Counted from the first letter of the stretch, positions 8,229 through 16,560 are shown. The stretch is 64,000 nt of DNA from Bacteroidales bacterium WCE2004 (GCA_900167895.1 FUZR01000001.1:102379-166378); one strand, 5' to 3'. Numbers and translations are program-made. Notes: a model not told the origin generated them from the sequence alone.

Positions 8229-8259
8229 CAAAGGTACAAACTTCCGCTTGCAAATTCAA
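8229..8259 (-). promoter_or_regulatory. Duplicated leftward promoter without a gene
   Basis: The minus-strand box TACCTTTG (plus CAAAGGTA, 8229-8236) and TTG 20 bp further (plus CAA, 8257-8259) are kept from the GH43 operon promoter. It now points at the hisG relic, the relic attenuator and the 3' end of the GH51 fusion, so transcripts from it would be antisense to these. Confidence 0.5.
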
Positions 8260-8306
8260 ACACAATTTCGCAACTTTACATTCTAAAATAAATACCTGAT
8301 TTATCT

Positions 8307-9485
8307 ATGCGCAAACACTTCCTCATCGCCATTCTGGCTTCCCTCAGCTTTTTCGCTTCCGCCCAGGAACCCTCAAAATACTTCCCGATGGATTTCTACC
8401 GCCACCTCTACCTCAACGTGACGGTCGAAGGCCGGGAAGCGCACTTCGCCCTGGACACGGGCGCCCCTTATTCGATCCCCGACAGCACCTTCGTGGCCCG
8501 GGAGGGCCTCCAATACAAGAATGTATTCAAGGCCCGGATGGGCGGCACCGGCAACGGCAAGGCCACGGTTCGCGTGATCAACAACGAATTCACCTATTCG
8601 ATGGGCGGCAGGCAGTATAAGAGCAAGATATCCCCCGTCGTCCAGCTGAAAGAGATCCTCGGCGACTACGCCGACGGCCTGGTCGGCCTCTCCGAGGTCG
8701 GCGACGCCGCCATCGCCATCGACTACGTGAACGGCCGGATCGGCTTCTGGGACAAGGTCGAGGCAAAAGACGTGGAAGGTTACACGGCCATCCCGGTCGA
8801 ATACAAGGACAACCGGATCCTGCTGCCGATCCGCGTGCAGGTCCGCGACGGGATCACCGTCGAGGGCAAGGCCATCATGGACCTGGGCAATCCCTATTCG
8901 ATCGATTTCACGCGCGCCGCAGCTGACAAGTTTGGCCTCCTGGCTGTCAAGCCCGTCCTGACGTCCTCGATGGCCGCCGGCGGCATCGGAGGAGGCAGCA
9001 GCAGCGGTGATTTCCGCGCGCAGCGCGCGGAGATCGGCCCGTTCGCGCTGGACGCTCCCATCGTGGCATACAGCTTCAACACCGAGGGCGCCCTTGCCGA
9101 CGGCAAATGGATCGCGCTGCTGGGCAACGAGATCTGGAGCCGCTTCGACATGGTCATCGACGCGGCCCACGGCAAGCTCTACCTGCGGCCCAACGCCACC
9201 TTCGCCGATCCTTTCGACTGTCCCGTCAAAGGTTTCAGCGCCACCTACCGCACGCAGACGCTCGGCTGCTGGACGGTCAACAGCCTCTACGACGGCTCCA
9301 ACGCCCAGAAGGCCGGCCTGCGGGGCGGCGACCGCATCGTCGCCGTCAACGGCCGCGACGTCAAGACCTACAGCCACGAGGCCTACCGGACCTGGTCCGA
9401 CGGCCTGCAGTCCGTCACCCTCACGGTCCTGCGCGACGGCCAGGAACAGGAAATCTCCTTCGATTTCGACGAGCCGAAACTCTAA
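8307..9485 (+). CDS. Secreted retropepsin-like aspartic protease with PDZ domain
   Basis: The protein has 392 residues. A signal peptide (1-19, FASA/QEP) is followed by a two-lobed retropepsin-like region (FALDTGA near 50; MDLGNPY near 194) and a PDZ domain (about 300-392) with AGLRGGDRIVAVNG. The first lobe has the classical DTG; in the second the Thr is Leu (DLG), as in the paralogous tail of the upstream fusion. If active it would cleave peptides in the periplasm or outside; substrate is unknown. The last 190 bp are almost identical to the upstream copy whereas the rest is clearly diverged. It precedes the his leader by about 50 bp and was probably derived from the GH51 fusion by duplication and internal deletion. 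Confidence 0.85.
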   Translation: MRKHFLIAILASLSFFASAQEPSKYFPMDFYRHLYLNVTVEGREAHFALDTGAPYSIPDSTFVAREGLQYKNVFKARMGGTGNGKATVRVINNEFTYSMGGRQYKSKISPVVQLKEILGDYADGLVGLSEVGDAAIAIDYVNGRIGFWDKVEAKDVEGYTAIPVEYKDNRILLPIRVQVRDGITVEGKAIMDLGNPYSIDFTRAAADKFGLLAVKPVLTSSMAAGGIGGGSSSGDFRAQRAEIGPFALDAPIVAYSFNTEGALADGKWIALLGNEIWSRFDMVIDAAHGKLYLRPNATFADPFDCPVKGFSATYRTQTLGCWTVNSLYDGSNAQKAGLRGGDRIVAVNGRDVKTYSHEAYRTWSDGLQSVTLTVLRDGQEQEISFDFDEPKL

Positions 9486-9501
9486 AAAGGGCACGGAATG
9501 C

Positions 9502-9531
9502 TTGCATTTACGGAAATAATTGATAACTTTG
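9502..9531 (+). promoter_or_regulatory. his operon promoter
   Basis: TTG at 9502-9504, a 19-bp spacer and TAACTTTG at 9524-9531 match the Bacteroidota consensus exactly. The leader ORF starts 7 bp after the box. Confidence 0.8.
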
Positions 9532-9538
9532 CCCAAGT

Positions 9539-9580
9539 ATGAATATGAAGCGCACTCATCACCACCACCACCGAGTCTGA
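9539..9580 (+). CDS. hisL: his operon leader peptide (five consecutive His codons)
   Basis: This 13-codon ORF reads MNMKRTHHHHHRV and ends in TGA. It lies just after the promoter and is followed at 9620 by an intrinsic terminator before hisG. By analogy with enterobacterial hisL, ribosome stalling at the His codons when charged tRNA-His is short should favour an antiterminator fold. A possible alternative pairing is TCCGGTA (9585-9591) with TGCCGGG (9626-9632). A perfect 12-bp palindrome (GTGCGTACGCAC, 9601-9612) lies between and may be a pause hairpin. The ORF, stop and terminator are seen directly; the mechanism is inferred. Confidence 0.85.
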   Translation: MNMKRTHHHHHRV

Positions 9581-9619
9581 CTGATCCGGTAGGTCGGCGT
9601 GTGCGTACGCACGCAATAC

Positions 9620-9652
9620 AGGGCTTGCCGGGATGCCGGGAAGCCCTTTTTT
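9620..9652 (+). terminator. his operon attenuator terminator
   Basis: AGGGCTTGCCGG (9620-9631) pairs with CCGGGAAGCCCT (9636-9647) with one internal mismatch and a GATG loop, followed by six T. It lies between the leader ORF and hisG, so readthrough is needed for operon expression. Confidence 0.85.
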
Positions 9653-9678
9653 GTTGAAATAAGTTAGTAGTAAAAGAT

Positions 9679-10530
9679 ATGCTCAGATTAGCCATTCAGT
9701 CCAAGGGCCGCCTCAACGAAGAGAGCACCGCCCTGCTGCGCGAGATCGGCATCGACGTCGATGACTCCCGCCGCAAATTCCTCGCCCAGGCCGCCAATTT
9801 CCCCCTGGAGCTCCTCTACATGCGCGACGACGACATCCCGCAGGTCGTCTCCAACGGCACCGCTTCCCTCGGCATCGTGGGGCTCAACGAAGTCGCGGAG
9901 CGCGGCTTCGACGTGCAAGTCGTGGAGAAGCTCGGCTTCGGCGCCTGCCGCATTTCGCTCGCCGTGCCCAAGACGGTGGACTACGACGGTCCGCAGTGGT
10001 TCAACGGCAAGCGCATCGCCACCTCCTACCCCAACATCCTGCGCAAATGGCTGCAGGAGCAGGGCATCGAGGCCGAGATCGAAGTGATCACCGGCTCCGT
10101 GGAGATCGCCCCGGCCGCCGACATCGCCGACGCCATCTTCGACATCGTCTCCTCCGGCGGCACCCTCGTCAGCAACGGCCTCCGCGAGGTGGAGAAGATC
10201 TTCTGGTCCGAGGCCGTGCTCATCTCTTCCGGCAAGCTCAGCGACGAGGAGCAGAAGGTGCTCGACGAGATGCTGTTCCGCTTCGAGTCCGCCAAGGTCA
10301 GCCGCCACAAGAAGTATATCCTGATGAATCTTCCGCAGGCTTCCGTCGAAGAGGCGACGCGCATCCTTCCGGCCATGCGCAGCCCGACCGTGATGCCGCT
10401 CGCCGCCGAGGGCTGGTGCTCGATGCACTCCGTGGTGGACGAAGCGGATCTCTGGGAGAAGATCCAGCAGCTCAAGGCCATCGGCGCCGAGGGCATCCTC
10501 GTTCTGAATATCGACAAAATCATCCCGTAA
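9679..10530 (+). CDS. hisG: ATP phosphoribosyltransferase (long form)
   Basis: HisG joins ATP and PRPP to give phosphoribosyl-ATP, the first and feedback-controlled step of histidine synthesis. The 283 residues fit the long form: a two-lobed catalytic part (about 1-210, with the phosphate-binding stretch IFDIVSSGGTLVSNGL) and an ACT-like C-terminal regulatory domain (about 211-283, TVMPLAAEGW), so no HisZ partner is needed. It is the first structural gene behind the attenuator. Its first 18 codons are repeated as a relic at 8114. The hisD start follows 4 bp after the stop. Confidence 0.97.
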   Translation: MLRLAIQSKGRLNEESTALLREIGIDVDDSRRKFLAQAANFPLELLYMRDDDIPQVVSNGTASLGIVGLNEVAERGFDVQVVEKLGFGACRISLAVPKTVDYDGPQWFNGKRIATSYPNILRKWLQEQGIEAEIEVITGSVEIAPAADIADAIFDIVSSGGTLVSNGLREVEKIFWSEAVLISSGKLSDEEQKVLDEMLFRFESAKVSRHKKYILMNLPQASVEEATRILPAMRSPTVMPLAAEGWCSMHSVVDEADLWEKIQQLKAIGAEGILVLNIDKIIP

Positions 10531-10534
10531 GCCC

Positions 10535-11815
10535 ATGGAGACCTTTCTGAATCCGTCCCGCGAGCGCTGGGCCGACCTCTGCCGGCGCCCTTCCAGCGCC
10601 AATCCGGTGGTCCGCGAGCGGGTGGAAGCCATCCTGCAGCGCGTGCGCGAGCAGGGCGACGAAGCGCTCCGCCAGCTGTCGCTGGAGATCGACCGCCGGC
10701 CGCTGGAGCAGATTGAAGTGAGCCCCGAGGAGATCCTCGAGGCGGAGGTGCGCGTCAGCCCGGCCGTCAAGCGCGCCGTGGCCGCCGCCGAAGCCAATAT
10801 CCGCGCCTTCCACGAGGCCCAGCGTCCGCGCGAGATCAGCGTGGACACGGCCCCGGGCGTGCGCTGCATCCAGCGCCCCGTACCGATCGAGAAGGTCGGC
10901 CTGTATATTCCGGGCGGCACCGCCCCGCTCTTCTCCACCGTGCTGATGCTCGCCGTGCCGGCGTCCATCGCCGGCTGCGCCGAGGTGGTGCTCTGCACCC
11001 CCACGGGCGCGGACGGCAAGGTCAGCCCGGAGGTGCTCTACACCGCGGCCTACTGCGGCGTGCGGCGCATCTTCAAGCTGGGCGGCGCGCAGGCCGTGGC
11101 CGCCATGGCCTACGGCACGCAGAGCGTCCCCAAGGTGGACAAGATCTTCGGTCCCGGCAACCAATACGTCACCACGGCCAAGCAGCTGCTTTCGGCCGGC
11201 ACCGTCGCCATCGACATGCCCGCAGGGCCGTCGGAGGTGATGGTCGTCGCCGACGGCTCCGCACCGGCCGCGTTCGCCGCGGCGGACCTGCTCTCGCAGG
11301 CCGAGCACGGCGCCGACAGCCAGGTGATGCTCGTCACGCCCGACGAGGCCACGGCGGCGGCCGTCCAGGCCGAGGTGGCCCGCCAGATGGCGACCCTCCC
11401 CCGCGCCGCCTATGTGCAGCAGGCGCTGGACAAGAGCCGCGCCGTCGTGTTCCCGGACGTGCAGGACCGCGTGGACTTCGCCAACGCCTATGCCCCCGAA
11501 CACCTCATCCTCGCCGTCCAGGATCCCTGGGGCTTCGCGGCCCGGATCACGGCGGCGGGCAGCGTGTTCGTAGGTGCCTGGACGCCCGAGAGCGCCGGCG
11601 ACTACGCCTCCGGCACCAACCACACCCTGCCCACCTGCGGCTGGGCCCGCTCCTTCAGCGGGGTCAACCTCGACAGTTTCTACCGCAAGATGACCCTGCA
11701 GGAACTCACCCCCGAGGGCCTGAAAGGACTTGCGGACACCATCGTCACCATGGCGGAAGCCGAAGGCCTCCAGGCCCACGCCGACGCCGTCAATATCCGT
11801 CTGCGCCATGAATAA
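10535..11815 (+). CDS. hisD: Histidinol dehydrogenase
   Basis: HisD oxidises histidinol to histidine in two NAD-dependent steps. The 426 residues are normal for the family. Visible signatures are the zinc-site region [10 protein letters not shown] and the catalytic Glu-His pair in YAPEHL, plus [11 protein letters not shown] for cofactor binding. The stop overlaps the hisC start (ATG at 11808), consistent with translational coupling. Confidence 0.97.
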   Translation: METFLNPSRERWADLCRRPSSANPVVRERVEAILQRVREQGDEALRQLSLEIDRRPLEQIEVSPEEILEAEVRVSPAVKRAVAAAEANIRAFHEAQRPREISVDTAPGVRCIQRPVPIEKVGLYIPGGTAPLFSTVLMLAVPASIAGCAEVVLCTPTGADGKVSPEVLYTAAYCGVRRIFKLGGAQAVAAMAYGTQSVPKVDKIFGPGNQYVTTAKQLLSAGTVAIDMPAGPSEVMVVADGSAPAAFAAADLLSQAEHGADSQVMLVTPDEATAAAVQAEVARQMATLPRAAYVQQALDKSRAVVFPDVQDRVDFANAYAPEHLILAVQDPWGFAARITAAGSVFVGAWTPESAGDYASGTNHTLPTCGWARSFSGVNLDSFYRKMTLQELTPEGLKGLADTIVTMAEAEGLQAHADAVNIRLRHE

Positions 11816-12854
11816 GATCGAAGCATTGGTCCGGCCCAACATCCGGGCCCTATGTCCCTACAGCACGGCGCGCGACGAATACCAGGGCAAGCTCGGCATC
11901 TTCCTGGATGCCAACGAGAGCCCCTACCCGACCGGCTACAACCGCTACCCCGACCCGCGCCAGAAGGCGCTCAAGGAGCAGCTCGGCGCCATCAAGGGCC
12001 TGCCCGCGGACCGCATCTTCCTGGGCAACGGCAGCGACGAGGCCATCGACCTGATGTTCCGCGTCTTCTGCGTGCCGGGTGTGGACAACGCCGTGGCCAT
12101 CAGTCCCAGCTATGGCATGTACGCCGTGGCCGCCGACATCAACGACGTCCAGGTGCGCAACGTCCCCCTCGGGCCGGAGTTCTCGCTCCCCACGCAGGAG
12201 CTGCTGGACGCGTGCGACGAGCACACCAAGCTCCTGTTCGCCTGCAGCCCCAACAACCCTTCGGGCAACGCCTTCGAGCCGGCGGAGCTGGAAGACCTCA
12301 TCCGCCGCTTCCCGGGCATCGTGGTCCTGGACGAGGCGTATGCCGACTTCAGCGACAAGGGCTCGCTGCGCGGCCGGCTGGACGAATTCCCCAACCTGGT
12401 GATCCTGCAGACCCTCTCCAAGGCCTACGGCCTGGCCGGCCTGCGCCTCGGGATGGCCTTCTCCAACCCCTACATCATCCGGCTGATGTCGATGGTCAAG
12501 TACCCCTACAACATCAACCAGGCCACGCAGGAGCTGGTGTCGCGGGCGCTGGCGCAGCCGATCGGCGACAACGTCGCCACGATCGTAGCGCAGCGCGCCC
12601 GCGTGGCCGCCGCCCTCCCTGCCTTCTCCTGCGTCAGGCGGGTCTACCCGAGCGACGCCAATTTCCTGCTGGTGCAGGTGGACGACGCCGACCGGCTCTA
12701 CGCGCACCTCATCGCCGACGGCATCATCGTCCGCAACCGTACGCGGGTGCCGCTCTGCGCGGGCTGCCTGCGCATCACCATCGGACTTCCGTCCGAAAAC
12801 GACAGACTGCTCAAATCTTTCGAAGCATATGAAAAAGGCGATATTCATCGATAG
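11808..12854 (+). CDS. hisC: Histidinol-phosphate aminotransferase
   Basis: HisC is a PLP enzyme that converts imidazole acetol phosphate to histidinol phosphate. The 348 residues from ATG 11808 start [12 protein letters not shown]; an earlier in-frame ATG at 11730 lies deep in hisD and is not used. Fold-type I signatures are present: substrate loop NESPYP, SPNNPSGN, DEAYADF, and the PLP lysine in TLSKAYGLAGLRLG. The gene overlaps hisD by 8 bp and hisB by 26 bp. Confidence 0.96.
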   Translation: MNKIEALVRPNIRALCPYSTARDEYQGKLGIFLDANESPYPTGYNRYPDPRQKALKEQLGAIKGLPADRIFLGNGSDEAIDLMFRVFCVPGVDNAVAISPSYGMYAVAADINDVQVRNVPLGPEFSLPTQELLDACDEHTKLLFACSPNNPSGNAFEPAELEDLIRRFPGIVVLDEAYADFSDKGSLRGRLDEFPNLVILQTLSKAYGLAGLRLGMAFSNPYIIRLMSMVKYPYNINQATQELVSRALAQPIGDNVATIVAQRARVAAALPAFSCVRRVYPSDANFLLVQVDDADRLYAHLIADGIIVRNRTRVPLCAGCLRITIGLPSENDRLLKSFEAYEKGDIHR

Positions 12855-13887
12855 GGACGGCACCCTGCTGCGCGAGCCCGCCGACGAGCAGATCGACGCC
12901 CTGGACAAGGTCGCGTTCGTGCCCGGCGCCATCAGCGGCCTGCGGGCCCTCACGGGCCTGGGCTATGAGCTCGTGATGGCCTCCAACCAGGACGGCCTGG
13001 GGACCGCTTCCTTCCCGGAAGAGAGCTTCTGGCCCGCCCAGAACCTTCTCCTGCAGACGCTGGAGGGCGAAGGCGTCGTCTTCGACGACATCCTCATCGA
13101 CCCTTCGATGCCGGAGGAGCACTCCCCCAACCGCAAGCCCGGCACCGGGATGTTCGGCAAATACCTCGACGGCTCCTACGACCTCGCGGCCAGCTGGGTC
13201 GTCGGCGACCGGGAGACGGACCGCCAGCTGGCGGCCAACCTTGGCGCGCAGGCGCTGCTGGTCGGCGAGCATAGCTGGGCGGAAATCGCGGAGACCATCC
13301 GCAGCAGCGCGCGCAGCGCGGTCGTCGCCCGCAAGACCAAGGAGACCGACATCTACATCCGCGTCGACCTCGACGGCAAAGGCCCGTCCGGCGTGGACAC
13401 CGGCCTGAAGTTCTTCGACCACATGCTCTCGCAGCTCATCACACACGGCGGCATCGCCCTGGAAATCCGCTGCAAGGGCGACCTGGAGGTGGACGAACAC
13501 CACACGATGGAAGATGTGGGCATCGCCCTCGGAGAGGCCCTGCGCGAGGCGCTGGGCGACAAGCGCGGCATCGAGCGTTACGGCTTCGCCCTGCCGATGG
13601 ACGAGACGCGCGCCATCGCGCTGCTCGACTTCGGCGGCCGCAGCGAGCTCGTCTGGGATGTCGAATTCACCCGCGAATACGTGGGTGACGTGCCCACGGA
13701 GATGTTCAAGCATTTCTTCAAGTCCCTCTCCGACGCGATGCGCGCCAACCTCTATGTCCAGGCCCGCGGCGAGAACAACCACCACATCGCCGAGGGTGTC
13801 TTCAAGGCGTTCGCCCGCACGCTGCGGCAGGCGGTGCGGCGCAATGTTTTCTCGTATGACCTCCCTTCCAGCAAAGGACTGCTATGA
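12829..13887 (+). CDS. hisB: Bifunctional histidinol-phosphatase / imidazoleglycerol-phosphate dehydratase
   Basis: The 352 residues hold two enzymes. Residues 1 to about 165 are a HAD phosphatase with nucleophile motif IDRDGTLL (D8, D10) and GDRETD, acting on histidinol phosphate. About 170-352 is the dehydratase with metal-binding His motifs FDHMLSQLITHGG, DEHHTMED and NNHH. The region that carries a Cys-rich zinc loop in the E. coli HisB phosphatase (here PSMPEEHSPNRKPG) has no Cys, so this domain probably lacks that zinc. It overlaps hisC by 26 bp and hisH by 4 bp (ATGA). Confidence 0.96.
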   Translation: MKKAIFIDRDGTLLREPADEQIDALDKVAFVPGAISGLRALTGLGYELVMASNQDGLGTASFPEESFWPAQNLLLQTLEGEGVVFDDILIDPSMPEEHSPNRKPGTGMFGKYLDGSYDLAASWVVGDRETDRQLAANLGAQALLVGEHSWAEIAETIRSSARSAVVARKTKETDIYIRVDLDGKGPSGVDTGLKFFDHMLSQLITHGGIALEIRCKGDLEVDEHHTMEDVGIALGEALREALGDKRGIERYGFALPMDETRAIALLDFGGRSELVWDVEFTREYVGDVPTEMFKHFFKSLSDAMRANLYVQARGENNHHIAEGVFKAFARTLRQAVRRNVFSYDLPSSKGLL

Positions 13888-14471
13888 TCGCCCTGATTGA
13901 CTACGACGCCGGCAACATCCGTTCGGTCGGCAACGCCCTCCGGCGCCTCGGCGCCGAATACGAACTCACCGCGGACCCCGCCCGCATCCTCGCGGCCGAC
14001 AAGGTCATCCTCCCCGGCGTGGGCAACGCCGCGGAGGCGATGGAGCACCTGCGCGAACGCGGCCTGTGCGAGCTCATCCGCGGCCTGCGCCGCCCCGTGC
14101 TCGGCATCTGCGTGGGCATGCAGCTGCTCTGCCGCGACTCCGAAGAGGGGCCGGTGCAGGGCCTGGGCATCTTCGACGCCCACGTACGCCGCTTCCGCGA
14201 AACGCCCGACGCCAAGGTCCCCCACATGGGCTGGAACGCCCTGGGCAACCTCGACGGCAAGCTCTTCAAGGGCATTCCGGGCGGGAGCTTCGTCTATTTC
14301 GTGCACTCCTACCGCGCGGACCTCTGTCCCGATACGATCGCTACCTGCCGCCACGGCGAAGACCTCTTCAGTGCGGCGCTCAAATACGAGAATTTCTACG
14401 GTACGCAGTTTCACCCGGAGAAGAGCGGCTCCACCGGGGCGGCGATTCTCCAGAATTTCCTCGCCTTATGA
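13884..14471 (+). CDS. hisH: Imidazole glycerol phosphate synthase, glutaminase subunit
   Basis: HisH hydrolyses glutamine and passes ammonia to HisF. The 195-residue class I amidotransferase shows the nucleophile elbow GICVGMQLL (Cys) and the His-Glu pair in FHPEKSG. It shares ATGA overlaps with hisB before it and hisA after it. The partner gene hisF is two genes downstream. Confidence 0.97.
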   Translation: MIALIDYDAGNIRSVGNALRRLGAEYELTADPARILAADKVILPGVGNAAEAMEHLRERGLCELIRGLRRPVLGICVGMQLLCRDSEEGPVQGLGIFDAHVRRFRETPDAKVPHMGWNALGNLDGKLFKGIPGGSFVYFVHSYRADLCPDTIATCRHGEDLFSAALKYENFYGTQFHPEKSGSTGAAILQNFLAL

Positions 14472-15211
14472 TCAGCATCATCCCGGCCATCGACCTCATC
14501 GACGGACGCTGCGTGCGCCTGACGCGCGGCGACTACAGCCAGAAGAAAGTGTATGACGGCAACCCGGCGGACCTGGCCCGCAGCTATGCCGACTGCGGCG
14601 TCAAGCGCATCCACCTCGTCGACCTGGACGGGGCCCGCGCCGGCGCGCCCCACAACCTCAAGACGCTCGAGCAGATCGCCAAGGCGGTGGACTGCGAACT
14701 CGAATGGGGCGGCGGCATCAAGGACGACGCGGCCCTGCAGGACGTCTTCTCGGCGGGCGCCTCGCACGCCATCGTCGGCAGCGTGGCCGCCCTGCAGCCG
14801 GAGGTGTTCGCCGGCTGGCTCGGCCGCTACGGCGAGCGGATGATCCTCGGCGCCGACGTGCGCGACGGCTTCGTGGCCGTCAAGGGCTGGCTCGAAGCCG
14901 CCCCGGTCGGGATCGACGAGCTCATCGCCCATTTCCAGCCTGCAGGCCTGAAGGAATGCATCGTCACGGAGATCTCCCGCGACGGCATGCTGCAGGGGCC
15001 CGCGGCGGCGCTCTACGTGCGCCTGCAGCGGGACTTCCCCGACCTGGGCATCACCGTCAGCGGCGGCATCAGCAGCATGGCCGACATCCGCATGCTGGAC
15101 GCCCTGCACCTCGGCAAGGTCATCGTGGGCAAAGCCATTTACGAAAATCACATCACCCTGGAAGATATCAAGACATGGTCGCAAAGCGCATCATCCCCTG
15201 CCTCGATGTAA
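14468..15211 (+). CDS. hisA: Phosphoribosylformimino-5-aminoimidazole carboxamide ribotide isomerase
   Basis: HisA isomerises ProFAR to PRFAR. The 247-residue TIM barrel begins MISIIPAIDLIDGRCVRL with the catalytic Asp in AIDL and the second half-barrel Asp in GADVRDG. The repeated phosphate-binding loops (WGGGIKDD, SGGISSM) are present. The C-terminal 37 bp overlap the start of hisF in another frame. Confidence 0.96.
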   Translation: MISIIPAIDLIDGRCVRLTRGDYSQKKVYDGNPADLARSYADCGVKRIHLVDLDGARAGAPHNLKTLEQIAKAVDCELEWGGGIKDDAALQDVFSAGASHAIVGSVAALQPEVFAGWLGRYGERMILGADVRDGFVAVKGWLEAAPVGIDELIAHFQPAGLKECIVTEISRDGMLQGPAAALYVRLQRDFPDLGITVSGGISSMADIRMLDALHLGKVIVGKAIYENHITLEDIKTWSQSASSPASM

Positions 15212-15930
15212 AGGACGGGCAGGTCGTCAAGGGCATCAACTTCGAGGGGCTCCGCGAAGTCGGGGACGCCGTCGAGATGGGCGTGCAGTACGCCCGCGAC
15301 GGCGCCGACGAGCTGGTCTACCTCGACATCAGCGCCAGCCGCGAAGGCCGGCACACATTCGCGGCGCTCGTGGAGCGCATCGCGCTCGGCATCGACATCC
15401 CGTTCACGGTCGGCGGCGGCATCAGCACGCTCGACGACGCCGCGCGCCTGCTCGACGCCGGCGCCGACAAGATCTCCGTCAACAGCGCCGCCATCGCGGA
15501 CCCGACGCTCATCAGCCGGATCGCGGGCAAATACGGCAGCCAGTTCGTCGTGGTGGCCATCGACGCCAGACAGATCGACGGCCGCTGGACCTGCACCACC
15601 CACGGCGGCAGCCGGCCGACGGACCGCGAACTCTTCGCCTGGGCGAAGGAAGCGCAGGAGCGTGGCGCCGGCGAGATCCTCTTCACCTCGATGGACCACG
15701 ACGGCACCTGCGCGGGCTACGCCGACGCCGCCTACGCCCGCCTCTCCGAGGAGCTCACCATCCCGGTCATCGCCTCGGGCGGCGCCGGAAGCATCGAAGA
15801 CATCCGCCGCGTGCTCACCGAAGGCCGCGCCGACGCCGCCCTGGCCGCCAGCATCTTCCACTACGGGCAGATCCCCATTCCCGCCCTCAAACAGGCGCTC
15901 CGCGCCGCAAATGTCAACGTAAGAATATGA
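15175..15930 (+). CDS. hisF: Imidazole glycerol phosphate synthase, cyclase subunit
   Basis: HisF uses ammonia from HisH to turn PRFAR into imidazole glycerol phosphate and AICAR. The 251-residue TIM barrel starts at ATG 15175 (MVAKRIIPCLDVKDG, catalytic Asp in CLDV) and carries the second Asp in VVAIDARQ. Phosphate loops GGGIST and ASGGAGS are intact. The start lies 37 bp inside hisA, the largest overlap in the operon. Confidence 0.96.
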   Translation: MVAKRIIPCLDVKDGQVVKGINFEGLREVGDAVEMGVQYARDGADELVYLDISASREGRHTFAALVERIALGIDIPFTVGGGISTLDDAARLLDAGADKISVNSAAIADPTLISRIAGKYGSQFVVVAIDARQIDGRWTCTTHGGSRPTDRELFAWAKEAQERGAGEILFTSMDHDGTCAGYADAAYARLSEELTIPVIASGGAGSIEDIRRVLTEGRADAALAASIFHYGQIPIPALKQALRAANVNVRI

Positions 15931-16526
15931 AATTCAGCGATTTCAAATTAGATAAGACCGGCGACGGTCTCCTCCCGGTCATCATCCAGGACGCCACCAC
16001 CCTCAAGGTCCTGATGCTGGGCTACATGAACGAAGAGGCGTTCGAGAAGAGCGCCGCCGAAGGCCGCGTGACCTTCTGGTCGCGCAGCCGCCAGGCGCTC
16101 TGGACCAAGGGCGAGACCAGCGGCAACTTCCTCCACATCGTGGAAATGTTCCCCGACTGCGACAACGACACCCTCCTCATCAAAGCCCGTCCCGACGGCC
16201 CGACCTGCCACCGCGGCACCACCTCCTGCTTCGACACGCCGGAGGACGAGGGCTTCATCCGCACCCTCGCCGCCGTCGTCCGGGACCGCCACGCCAAGAT
16301 GCCCGAAGGCTCCTACACCACCAAGCTCTTCATCAAAGGACCGAAGATCATCGGCAAGAAAGTCGGCGAAGAAGCCGTCGAGGCCGTTATCGAGGCCGTC
16401 GACGGCAACCGCGACCGCTTCGTCTACGAAGCCTCCGACCTCATTTACCACCTCCTCGTCCTCCTCGAACAGCAGGGCGTCTCCCTCTCCGACCTCGAGC
16501 GCGAACTCGCCCTCCGCCACCGCTGA
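15927..16526 (+). CDS. hisI: Bifunctional phosphoribosyl-AMP cyclohydrolase / phosphoribosyl-ATP pyrophosphatase
   Basis: HisIE carries out steps two and three of histidine synthesis. The N-terminal HisI part (about 1-110) has the zinc/magnesium site residues in FPDCDNDT and GPTCHRGTTSCF. The C-terminal HisE part (about 112-199) has the MazG-like helices with KKVGEEAVE. It overlaps hisF by 4 bp and is the last gene of the operon. All ten reactions from PRPP to histidine are covered by the eight structural genes. Confidence 0.96.
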   Translation: MKFSDFKLDKTGDGLLPVIIQDATTLKVLMLGYMNEEAFEKSAAEGRVTFWSRSRQALWTKGETSGNFLHIVEMFPDCDNDTLLIKARPDGPTCHRGTTSCFDTPEDEGFIRTLAAVVRDRHAKMPEGSYTTKLFIKGPKIIGKKVGEEAVEAVIEAVDGNRDRFVYEASDLIYHLLVLLEQQGVSLSDLERELALRHR

Positions 16527-16560
16527 TTCCCCCGGGTCCCCGCTGATCCCCTCCACCGTT

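Larger units (their letters stand above)
8181..9732 (+). repeat. Tandem duplication, downstream copy (lacks the GH51 part)
   Basis: This copy contains the truncated secreted-protein gene start, promoter block, signal-peptide codons, protease-PDZ gene, his leader, attenuator and the 5' end of the intact hisG. Relative to the upstream copy about 2.5 kb of GH51 coding sequence is missing between the signal peptide and the protease domain. Confidence 0.8.

Noticed and set aside
8041..8265. Minus-strand ORF of 74 codons at the duplication join
   Set aside because: It is a chimera of the relic start of the secreted-protein gene and antisense hisG and attenuator sequence; no conserved protein is expected.
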